Assembly (NCBI GenBank): GCA_963710495.1
Contig: CAVQAI010000007.1
Location: 372,001-436,000, forward strand
DNA: 64,000 bases
DNA from: Bog-756 sp963710495
Lineage (GTDB): Bacteria; Actinomycetota; Acidimicrobiia; Acidimicrobiales; RAAP-2
Direction of reading: 5' to 3'
Numbering within the stretch: the stretch's first letter is position 1; each line of letters opens with the position of its first letter. Below, one piece after another: positions 43,310 to 51,026 of the stretch. Under the pieces are notes generated by a model. That model did no database searches. It was given only the letters and a program-made list of their open reading frames with translations, and was not told where the DNA came from. The translations under genes were made by a program, and so were the position numbers.

Positions 43310-43468
43310 CTATCCCTCTGTCAGCTCCCGGACCTCGGTCAAGCGACGCTCGAGGCTGCGGATCTCCTCGTCGAGCACTTCCCGGCTGACGAGACGATGC
43401 TCCAGGTCCTGTACCCGTTGATCCAGCTCGTCGATTCGGGCCGCCAATGTCGGGTCTTCGGCCGTCAT
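43310..43468 (-). CDS. Small coiled-coil protein (SlyX-like length), unknown
   Basis: 52 residues, almost entirely one charged helix with heptads: LAARIDELDQRVQDLEHRLV and EEIRSLERRLTEVRELTEG. A perfect GGAGGAG ribosome site precedes ATG 43468. It lies 61 bp after the small protein at 43530-43760 and before the PiT gene. No family call is safe; oligomeric coiled coil is expected. Confidence 0.6.
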   Translation of the reverse strand: MTAEDPTLAARIDELDQRVQDLEHRLVSREVLDEEIRSLERRLTEVRELTEG

Positions 43469-43529
43469 TCGTTGCTCCTCCAATCGGTTTCCATCGTGTG
43501 TCCCATCTTGCGCCGGAGCCTCGGGCCGC

Positions 43530-43760
43530 TCAGGACGCCATCGGGAGATGGGAGCCCGACCGATACCCGCTGTGGGCCGGGTGGTCCATCCAACTCGCGA
43601 CATAGGTTCTGGCCTCCTCGCAGGCCTCGGCGATGGATGCGCCGCCGGCATAGCTGTCCAATGCCACCGCCACGGCACCCGAGGCCACGGAAGGCTCCCC
43701 TGGGTAGTTCACTCGGGCCCAGTCACGCACCGTCTCGGCAAGGGCAACTTCCATGTCCAC
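43530..43760 (-). CDS. Small uncharacterised protein below a DosR-like box
   Basis: 76 residues: MDMEVALAETVRDWARVNYP, then SVASGAVAVALDSYAGGASIAEACEEARTYVASWMDHP. It is probably helical and contains no cysteine pair or membrane span. AGGAGG is 8 bp before GTG 43760, which decides that start over ATG 43754. The box centre lies 55 bp upstream. Function unknown; likely a stress-induced small protein. Confidence 0.65.
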   Translation of the reverse strand: MDMEVALAETVRDWARVNYPGEPSVASGAVAVALDSYAGGASIAEACEEARTYVASWMDHPAHSGYRSGSHLPMAS

Positions 43761-43807
43761 GTCAACCACCTCCTCCTGTGACGGTACGACAACGATTCCA
43801 CGTGCGG

Positions 43808-43823
43808 CAGGGCCAAAGGTCCT
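43808..43823 (-). promoter_or_regulatory. DosR-like box 6 (small proteins, perhaps PiT operon)
   Basis: Minus strand AGGACCTTTGGCCCTG, three mismatches to the consensus, all outside the GGACCTT core or in the variable centre. Centre 55 bp upstream of GTG 43760. Confidence 0.65.
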
Positions 43824-43925
43824 AAGAGAGGCCGGTGGGCTCGGCCCTCTCCTACGCTCCGGTGATCTGGTCGGTGCCCCGGTGTGATCTGGTCGACGAA
43901 TGCCATGCCAGGGAGCACTCTGCGT

Positions 43926-46745
43926 TCACGAGGAGACGTCGAGAGTCAGGCTCGGGAGCGGCATCGTGCCCTGGCTCAGCTCGAAGGTGACCGTTGCCGT
44001 GCCGGGTGCCGCCGTCGTGACCCGGAGCGGGGTCGTCGAACGTGCGTCGGCCACTCGCAGCGTCCCCGAGCTCGGGGACACGGTGACCCCGGCCGAGGGC
44101 ACCGCCCGCCAGGACACGTCGGCCACCGATCTCGGGCTCACTTGGCGTGCCTCTTCTTTGACGCCGAAGTGGACGACGGCCGAGCCTCGAGGAGGAACGA
44201 TGAGCGATCCCCCGGGTGCGGTGAAGGCCACGGCGGGAGCGGCGCCCTGCGAGAACGAAGGAGGGGCGTCCGACATGGACGCTCCCCACTCCGGGTCGGG
44301 CGCGGTACCCAGGGCGACCCAGAGGTTCGCCCCCTGGTCGAGGGCGGCGGCCGGAAGCCATGGCCGCTTCCAGGTCGCGGGTCTCCCCGACCCGATGGCG
44401 AGGCGGGCCTGCTGGATGTAGACGTCCGGGGCGTTCGACCCGGTGATCGTGAGGGTGCGGCCGTTTCCTTCGACCACCGTCACGTGAGGAAACAAGGGGC
44501 TGGTGAGGGCCAGGTCGGCGACGCCCGGGGTCTCGGGATAGAGACCCAGCGCGGCCCAGACGAACCACGATGACAGGGCTCCCAGATCGTCCTCGCCGGG
44601 CTCGGCGGCGGGGGCGAGCGGGTAGAGGCCGGTCATGATCTGCCGGACGACGGCTTGGGTCCGCCACGGCGCACCGGCGTAGTCGTACTCGAAGGGGATC
44701 CACTCCCCCGGCTCGTTCCCGGCCCAGTCGAAGGGCCGGAACCGGGTGGCATTCAGCTGGGTGAAGAAGGTGTTCAGTTTGGTCACCGCGGCCCGGTCCC
44801 CGCCCATCAGCCCGACCAGCCCGGCCAGGTTCTGGGGGACGGACCAGGTGTACTGGATGGCGTTGCCCTCCTCGAAGCCCTGCTGCGCCACGCCTTGAGC
44901 CTGGTCGGCGGGACTCGCCGGCTGGAATGCCGGGCCGGCCGGGAAGCTCCCGTCGGCCTGTCGCGCTGCCAGGTAGCCGGTGGCCGGATTGAACAGGTTC
45001 TGCCAGTTCTGGCCCCGTTTGGCGAAGACGGCGGCCTCGGCCGGCTCGCCGGCGGCCAGGGCGAGCTGTGAGATCGAGAAGTCGTCGATCGAATACTCGA
45101 GGGTCTCCGATCCGCCGTCCGTATACGGGTACGAGGTGATGTCGTACGTGAGCTGGGGCACCCAGCCTTGTGACAGGTACTCCGAAAGGTTCTGCCGCTC
45201 GGGGAAGCCAGCCTCGGGCACGGTGGCCCCGTGGACCATCAGCTGCAGCGCCTGCCTCAGGTCGAACCCTCGGGCACCGTAGGCATAGGCATCGGCGATG
45301 ATCGGATCGACCGAGTCGCCGTCCCATTGGCTGGCATCGTTGGCGGCGATCACCCACTTGGGCAGGAATCCCCCCGGCGTCTGGTCGGCATCGTTCATCA
45401 GCGACCGGACCATCTGGGAGGTCGGCCCGGGCAACAAGACGGCCAGGAGGGGGACCTCGGAGCGATAGATGTCGGCCTCGGAGATATTCGAGTACTGGAC
45501 CTGGCCCTCTTCCAGGGTGTGCACCTGGTGGTCGAAGCCCAGGTATCGCCCGTCGTCGTCGCTGAACACCGAGGGGAAGAGGAGGGAGTGGTACAGCGCC
45601 GTGTAGAAGGTTCGCTGTGCGGTCTCCGTACCACCCTGGACGGCCACCCGGTCCAGCAGCCCGTTCCATTCCGCGGTGGCACCACGGGAGATCGCCGAGA
45701 AGTCCCAGCCCGGATCCTCGGTCATCAGGTTGGCGGCCGCCCCGGCCGGCGACACGAAGGAGATGCCTACCTTGACCAGGATCCGGTGGTGGCCGACACC
45801 ACCGGGGTCACGAAAGCCCAGCCATGCGCCGCAGGAGACGGTGGCCGTACCGACACAGCGCCCACCGGTACCGACCACGCCGCCCTGCCAGGAGCCGCTC
45901 GACGCGAACGGTTCCGAGAACCGAGCGGCAAAGTACAAGGTGTAATTGCCGGGGATCCCACAGAAGTTTCCGCTGGTGACCGAGCCGACGAGGCCGTCGG
46001 TGCCGGTCACTTGCACTTGGGAGCTGCTCGAGCCGTTGGCCGAGTCGCTGACCTTGAACAACAGACGGTCGTCGGCCGAGGTGCTCGCATCTTTCGCCGG
46101 ACGCGGGCCGTCTGGAAAGGCGAAGGCACCGAGCGCGCTCCGGGTGGTGGCGGTGAGCTGTACGCCGATGCCCTGGCTGCCCCTCCGCCCCAGGGTTACC
46201 CGGTAGTTGCCTGCCGAGGCGTGCTCGCTCGAGTGCGAGAAGGGCTGGGTGGTGGCGTCGGGGTTGCTCGGGACCGGGCCGGCGAACGGGAGGATGGGGA
46301 TGTCACCGTAGACGGCACACCCCGGTCCGGAGAGGTGGGTCAAGCTGAATCCGGAGATCGCCGAGTCCGCATAGTCGTACCCGGAACCGGTCGTCAGCTG
46401 GCGATGGGGCGAGGTGTCCGGGCTGAACTGGACCATGCCCAACGGAACCGAGGCACCCGGGTACTCGCTCACGTTGCCCGGCGCGACGGGGCCGACACCG
46501 GTGCCGGCCTCCGGGTCGACCAGCGCAGCCGGACCACCCGAGGAAGGACCGAGCGGGAGTCCGATGGGTGACCCGGCCGGTTCCACCGAGGACGTCGGCC
46601 CGCTGGACGTCGGCCCGCTGGACGTCGCAGTGGTCACAGCTCCGGCCGAGCTCATCGGGACGAACATGACGGTGATGGCAACGCCCAACACCGAGGCCAA
46701 TCGAGCCGCCAGAGCTCCGCGCTTCGTGACCGTACCCTGGGGCAT
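43926..46745 (-). CDS. Secreted GH92 alpha-mannosidase
   Basis: 939 residues with a signal peptide (LASVLGVAITVMFVPMSSAGAV) and a Ser/Thr/Pro-rich linker. The N-terminal sandwich has GNVSEYPGASVPLGMVQFSPDT and GFSLTHLSGPGCAVYGDIPILP. The catalytic (alpha/alpha)6 barrel has WAGNEPGEWIPFEYDYAGAP, WRTQAVVRQIM and PGEDDLGALSSWFVWAALGLYPETPG. These match the Ca-dependent exo-alpha-mannosidases of GH92, where the conserved Glu and the DD pair are catalytic. A trailing domain (AVAFTAPGGSLIVPPRGSAVVHFGV) ends the protein. Likely degrades external mannans or glycoproteins. No link to the stress boxes. Confidence 0.9.
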   Translation of the reverse strand: MPQGTVTKRGALAARLASVLGVAITVMFVPMSSAGAVTTATSSGPTSSGPTSSVEPAGSPIGLPLGPSSGGPAALVDPEAGTGVGPVAPGNVSEYPGASVPLGMVQFSPDTSPHRQLTTGSGYDYADSAISGFSLTHLSGPGCAVYGDIPILPFAGPVPSNPDATTQPFSHSSEHASAGNYRVTLGRRGSQGIGVQLTATTRSALGAFAFPDGPRPAKDASTSADDRLLFKVSDSANGSSSSQVQVTGTDGLVGSVTSGNFCGIPGNYTLYFAARFSEPFASSGSWQGGVVGTGGRCVGTATVSCGAWLGFRDPGGVGHHRILVKVGISFVSPAGAAANLMTEDPGWDFSAISRGATAEWNGLLDRVAVQGGTETAQRTFYTALYHSLLFPSVFSDDDGRYLGFDHQVHTLEEGQVQYSNISEADIYRSEVPLLAVLLPGPTSQMVRSLMNDADQTPGGFLPKWVIAANDASQWDGDSVDPIIADAYAYGARGFDLRQALQLMVHGATVPEAGFPERQNLSEYLSQGWVPQLTYDITSYPYTDGGSETLEYSIDDFSISQLALAAGEPAEAAVFAKRGQNWQNLFNPATGYLAARQADGSFPAGPAFQPASPADQAQGVAQQGFEEGNAIQYTWSVPQNLAGLVGLMGGDRAAVTKLNTFFTQLNATRFRPFDWAGNEPGEWIPFEYDYAGAPWRTQAVVRQIMTGLYPLAPAAEPGEDDLGALSSWFVWAALGLYPETPGVADLALTSPLFPHVTVVEGNGRTLTITGSNAPDVYIQQARLAIGSGRPATWKRPWLPAAALDQGANLWVALGTAPDPEWGASMSDAPPSFSQGAAPAVAFTAPGGSLIVPPRGSAVVHFGVKEEARQVSPRSVADVSWRAVPSAGVTVSPSSGTLRVADARSTTPLRVTTAAPGTATVTFELSQGTMPLPSLTLDVSS

Positions 46746-46801
46746 GGAGGGACCCTATCCAACAGCCACCATGAGCGGCCGACGACGGAACGCCCCGGGG
46801 G

Positions 46802-48349
46802 TCAATTCCCCCGAAGCCAGCGTCGGAGGCGTTTGCGATCCAGTTCCCGCCAGACCGATCGCCACCGGCGTCGCAGGACTCGCCGCGACCTGGCCTGTTC
46901 AGCTGCGAGGCGACCGGCGGAGTAGCTCGCCGCCAATGTTCCCTCCATCGCTCTACTGCGGAGCCAGAGCTCGGCGGTTACCGCGTCGTGATGCGCGCCG
47001 AGGACGTCCTGGGCCTCTTCTGCCGCGGCCGCCATGCGACGCGCCGGCTTCCCTACGACCGGTGTCGCCGTCTCGGCTGCGTACCGAAGCTCCTTGGCCC
47101 TGATCCGCATGCTGTGAAGGTCGCGATCGCTTGGGTGACCCCCGGCCCCCCGTACCACCTTGCGGAGAGAACGCCAGCGTTGCCCGACGGACTCGGGAAG
47201 AACGACCTTCGCCGGCCGGCGCGCCAGCGGTGGTCGACGAGACTTGTCGCGAGGGAGCTCCTCGAGCGGGGGTTGGCGAGTTGCCCAGTCGAGCCGGTCG
47301 AGCAAGGTCAGGTATCGGTCCCCTGCCAGTGCGACGGTCAGGTCCCGACAATGGGCACGTCGCTCCTCGGCCAGCACTGATCGGAGGTCCTTTCGTCCGT
47401 CGCTGTCGAACGGCGAACCATCCCCGTCTCCCTCGAGCAGAGGGACGAGCACATCGTCGTCCCGCACCCGTCCGAGCACCCCACCCAACCATTTGAGCTC
47501 GCCTCGGATGTCCCGTACCCAGTGGCGATCGAGCGCCGCTCCCAGCAGCTTCAGTTCCGAGCGCAACCTGCGGGTCGCCACGCGGGCCTGGTGGACTCCT
47601 TCGACGACCGGGTCCCCAGGGTCGATGCGGAGCAGGACGTCATTGTCGAGCAGGCGATTCGACGCGGTGGCAATGATGCCGGCGACGAGGTCCCCGACGG
47701 AAGCCTCGGCTCGAGCGTCTCGGACCGGTGTCGGTCGCAGCGGCAGGACGACCGCTTTGGCGAGCTTCTGCTCGCCTCCCTGGCGAGCGCCGGCTCGAAT
47801 GAGCGTCTTGAGGATCGGGCCGATCAGGAGGTCTCCCTCGGGTCCGAGCTCGAGCTCGATCTGGCGAAAGCGCAGCGCGTCGCGAGCTCCGCCCACCACG
47901 GTGACGGTGTCGTCGTCGAGTTCCCCCAGTGGCACACCGGACGGGCCGCTCAACACCAGGCGCCGCCTGGTCGTGTGCAGCTCCACGATTTGACGGAGCG
48001 GGGAACGGCGCGTGACCCCCTTCAGGATCGCAACTGCCTCTTCGGGCATCGAGTCACGGCGCCCGGTCCAGACGAGCTCGGTCCGGTCGAGGACCGGTCC
48101 CTCGCTCGGTACCGGGAGCTTGAGCGTCCAGGTTCCCGTTCCCGGACCCTCTCCCAAGCGATGACGGAAGGTGATTGCACCGCGCCACAACCGGAACTCC
48201 ACCGTGTCGAAGTAGGCCGTCTGCAGCTGCTGCTGCGGCCGCCGTACCATGGCGCCGCTCCCTACGGGGAGCTTGGGCAGTTCAAAGTCGAGGTCAACCT
48301 CGAGCTTGACCTCGCGCTCGAGAGACCGCTGGGGAGATCCGGCGTGCAT
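46802..48349 (-). CDS. CYTH-CHAD fusion protein
   Basis: 515 residues. The N-terminal CYTH domain begins with EREVKLEVDL (the ExExK signature) and has TAYFDTVEFRLWRGAITFRHR, TLKLP and QIELELGPEGD, the acidic tunnel of triphosphate-binding enzymes. The C-terminal CHAD domain is helical and rich in His/Arg: GVHQARVATRRLRSELKLL, DIRGELKWLGGVLGRVRDDDV, LHSMRIRAKELRYAAE and AQDVLGAHHDAVTAELWLR. CHAD binds polyphosphate granules. CYTH may split tripolyphosphate or inorganic polyphosphate. With PPK2 10 kb away it suggests active polyphosphate handling. ATG 48349 is chosen. Confidence 0.88.
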   Translation of the reverse strand: MHAGSPQRSLEREVKLEVDLDFELPKLPVGSGAMVRRPQQQLQTAYFDTVEFRLWRGAITFRHRLGEGPGTGTWTLKLPVPSEGPVLDRTELVWTGRRDSMPEEAVAILKGVTRRSPLRQIVELHTTRRRLVLSGPSGVPLGELDDDTVTVVGGARDALRFRQIELELGPEGDLLIGPILKTLIRAGARQGGEQKLAKAVVLPLRPTPVRDARAEASVGDLVAGIIATASNRLLDNDVLLRIDPGDPVVEGVHQARVATRRLRSELKLLGAALDRHWVRDIRGELKWLGGVLGRVRDDDVLVPLLEGDGDGSPFDSDGRKDLRSVLAEERRAHCRDLTVALAGDRYLTLLDRLDWATRQPPLEELPRDKSRRPPLARRPAKVVLPESVGQRWRSLRKVVRGAGGHPSDRDLHSMRIRAKELRYAAETATPVVGKPARRMAAAAEEAQDVLGAHHDAVTAELWLRSRAMEGTLAASYSAGRLAAEQARSRRVLRRRWRSVWRELDRKRLRRWLRGN

Positions 48350-48484
48350 CACCAGGTGCTCCGAGGCGCATTTCCGATCACTCCCGGTCCCCTGCGTCGA
48401 CACAGGCACCTGGGCCCGCGAGGATTCGCAACGCTGCCTGCGCCCGTCTCGCCGACCATCCACCCGACGACCGTCGGTCGCCCC

Positions 48485-49969
48485 CTAGCGACCGGACAGA
48501 GCATCTCGCGCCTGCGACACCGCCTCAGCGGGCGACAACCGTGAGGTGTCGATCACGATCGCCGATGGCCACGGATCCATCGACCGCAGCATGGCCCGGC
48601 CGATGTCAGGGGTAGCCTCCGAGATGTCCGTGTGGCCGGACAATCGTCGGCTGATTCGGGCGGCGGCCACCTCTGGCGAGGCCTGGCACCGCAGCTCGGT
48701 GAGGTGACTACCGGTCCGGTCGGCAATCGACCTGGCGGCATCGCGCCAGCCTGCCTCGACCCACGAGGCGTCGAGGATGAGGGACTGGCCGAGCCTGAGT
48801 GACTGCTCCGCCTGCTGGAGCAGTTCCCCGTACGCGGCGGCGGTGACCTCGGGCCGGTAGCGACCCTGGCGGTAGCCGGAAGCTCCCGACGGGGTACCGG
48901 CTGGCCGCGTGGGTGCGCCGGCGACGTCCCGTCTGACTTGATCGGAGCGAATAACGGTCCAACCGGTCACCGCCGCCATCCCGGCGGCCAGGGTCGACTT
49001 TCCACTGCCCGGAGGGCCACCGACCAGCACCAGGTGCACTTGCGCCCGCCGGAGGTGGTCAAGGGCGAGCGCTTGCAGCTGTGTCGCCTCACAACGGGCG
49101 CCATCTCCGATCTGACCAGACCGGAGGCAGGCGACCATGGCCCGAACGTACGCATGTGACGCTGAGTAGAAGTGCACCAGACTCTCCGGGAACCGGCTGC
49201 CGGCCAGTCCCTCGTAGTCGGCCAGGAGTCGGTTTGCTGCTTCCGCGCGCCCCAGCCGTTCGAGATCCATCATGAGGAATGTGACGTCGGAACAGACATC
49301 ACAATGGCGCAGCCGGTCGGAGAACTCGACACAATCGAGGATCCGGACCCCGTCGTCGAGACAGAAGATGTCCTCGGCCTGGAGATCACCGTGCCCGTCG
49401 CACACCCAACCGGAGGCGATCCGGGCATCGAGCAGCTGCTCCCGGCCCTCGATCCACCTCGGGACCAGCTCCCGGATCTCGCTCTCTGCGTTCTCTTCGA
49501 GGACCATTCCGACAAAGGGCTCGGTCTCCCGAAAGCTATCCAGCCAGATCCGCCTCACCGCATCGGCCGTCGCGCCGGCCGAGATCTCCGGCGAACGAGC
49601 CGCGGCATGGTGGAACGGCACCAGTACTCCGGCCACCTGACCCAGCCACCGGTCGAGACCGGCCCCCCGCCGCGCCAGTTCGGCCAGCCGGCGATCATCG
49701 GGCATCCTGCGCATCACCACCATGTGGTCGATCGGCTCCCCTTCGATCACCAAATCGGCCACGCCCAGATAGACGTCGGGAGCAAGCCTTCGATTGAGCT
49801 CCACTTCCCGTTGGCAGTCGGTCAGACGGGCTTCCCGCTGCCGAAAGTCGAGAAAGTCGAACTCGACCGGCTTGCGCAGCTTGTAGACGCGGTCGCCGAT
49901 GAACAGCAGCGTCGACACGTGGGTCTCGACGACCTTGGCGGGAAGCATCTGCACGTCAGATTGGCCCAT
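48485..49969 (-). CDS. Aminoglycoside phosphotransferase-like plus AAA/kinase fusion (Rv2004c-like)
   Basis: 494 residues in two parts. The N-terminal kinase-like domain has VYKLRKPVEFDFLDF (Lys), DHMVVMRRMPDD and the Brenner-type motif VCDGHGDLQAEDIF, then ILDCVEF. The C-terminal P-loop kinase has LVLVGGPPGSGKSTLAAGM, VIRSDQVRRD and SLILDASWVE, like gluconate- or zeta-type kinases. The same fusion and length occur in M. tuberculosis Rv2004c, a DosR-regulon gene of unknown substrate. ATG 49969 begins MGQSDVQMLPAKVVETHVST. A weak DosR-like element at 50059-50074 lies upstream, between it and the divergent HAD gene. Confidence 0.82.
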   Translation of the reverse strand: MGQSDVQMLPAKVVETHVSTLLFIGDRVYKLRKPVEFDFLDFRQREARLTDCQREVELNRRLAPDVYLGVADLVIEGEPIDHMVVMRRMPDDRRLAELARRGAGLDRWLGQVAGVLVPFHHAAARSPEISAGATADAVRRIWLDSFRETEPFVGMVLEENAESEIRELVPRWIEGREQLLDARIASGWVCDGHGDLQAEDIFCLDDGVRILDCVEFSDRLRHCDVCSDVTFLMMDLERLGRAEAANRLLADYEGLAGSRFPESLVHFYSASHAYVRAMVACLRSGQIGDGARCEATQLQALALDHLRRAQVHLVLVGGPPGSGKSTLAAGMAAVTGWTVIRSDQVRRDVAGAPTRPAGTPSGASGYRQGRYRPEVTAAAYGELLQQAEQSLRLGQSLILDASWVEAGWRDAARSIADRTGSHLTELRCQASPEVAAARISRRLSGHTDISEATPDIGRAMLRSMDPWPSAIVIDTSRLSPAEAVSQARDALSGR

Positions 49970-50058
49970 AGCAGGCACCCTCGCTCGCAGCCAACGAACT
50001 CGTCCGAGCTCCCTGGCCCCATACGCCCATCCTGACCCTAGGCAACAAATCGATGCCA

Positions 50059-50074
50059 GGGGTCGAAAGCCTCC
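50059..50074. promoter_or_regulatory. Weak DosR-like box (between APH-AAA kinase and HAD gene)
   Basis: GGGGTCGAAAGCCTCC, nearly the same as the weak element at 29131-29146 (shared core GGGTCGAAAGCCTC). Five mismatches to the consensus. Placed between two divergent genes of the stress cluster, 98 bp from the kinase start. Confidence 0.35.
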
Positions 50075-50263
50075 GTCGCCGTGTCCGGCCGGTCCCACGA
50101 CGACGGGCGGCTGACTGCGAAAATCGATCCAGCGGCGAGACACCCGACGGCCGGCCGACGGTGACGATCGAATAGTGTGACCGGCACGACCGGATTCCGC
50201 AGGATGAGAGGGCGGCGACCGGCGGACAGGACTCAGCGAGCTGGACGTGATCGGAGGCAGAGC

Positions 50264-51026
50264 GTGGCGGTCCGGGTCGATGAGCTCGATGCGGTCATCT
50301 TCGACATGGATGGCGTCGTCACCGACACCGCCACGGTCCATGCCCGGTGCTGGAAGGAAGTCTTCGATCGATACCTCCAGGACCGTTCGAAGCGCTCGGG
50401 GGAGGCGTTTTCCGAGTTCACCAACGATGACTACCTCCGCTACGTCGACGGAAAGCCGCGCTATGACGGCGCGGCCAGCTTTCTCATGTCGCGTGGGCTG
50501 GACCTTGCCCGGGGTGAAGCCTCGGACCCGCCCGGCTACGACTCGGTCTGCAGCATCGCCAATCTCAAGGACCATGAATTCGAGCGGCTGGTGTCGAGCG
50601 AGGGCGTGGCACCATTCCCGACGACCGTCTCGTTCATTCACTCCCTTCGATCGCGCCAACTCCGAACGGCCCTGATCTCGTCGAGCCGGCACGCCAAGGT
50701 CATCTTGGGGACGGCCGGAATCATCGATCTCTTCGACGTCGTGGTGGATGGGATCGATGCCGAGGCTCTGGCGCTGCCGGGCAAGCCGGACCCCGCCATC
50801 TTCTTGACGGCGGCTCGTCTGCTCGGCGTCGCCCCCTCCCGGTCGGCGGTTGTCGAAGACGCCCTGGCCGGGTGTCGAGGCAGGTCGCCGCGGAGGCTTC
50901 GGCCTCGTTGTGGGCGTCGACCGCGTTTCCCACGCTGATGAACTGCGCGAGCACGGCGCCGACGTGGTCGTGCCGGACCTGGCGGAACTCGAGCTGCCCC
51001 CGACGCCGTCCGCGGAGCGGCAATGA
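50264..51026 (+). pseudogene. Beta-phosphoglucomutase-like HAD gene with a 1-bp frameshift near its end
   Basis: HAD phosphatase/mutase with DAVIFDMDGVVTDTATVH (motif I, two Asp), ALISSSRHAK (motif II), ALPGKPDPAIF (motif III) and VVEDALAG (motif IV). It should interconvert beta-glucose-1-P and glucose-6-P, the product of the next gene. GTG 50264 has GGAGG at 7 bp. One extra G in the GGG at 50870-50872 ends the frame early at 50938. With it removed, the protein continues VEAGRRGGFGLVVGVDRVSH ... LPPTPSAERQ and stops at 51024-51026, overlapping the phosphorylase start by 4 bp. Sequencing error or real lesion. Confidence 0.8.

Noticed and set aside
45231..46571. 446-codon plus-strand frame opposite the GH92 gene
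   Set aside because: Antisense shadow of a strongly supported enzyme gene; no domain.
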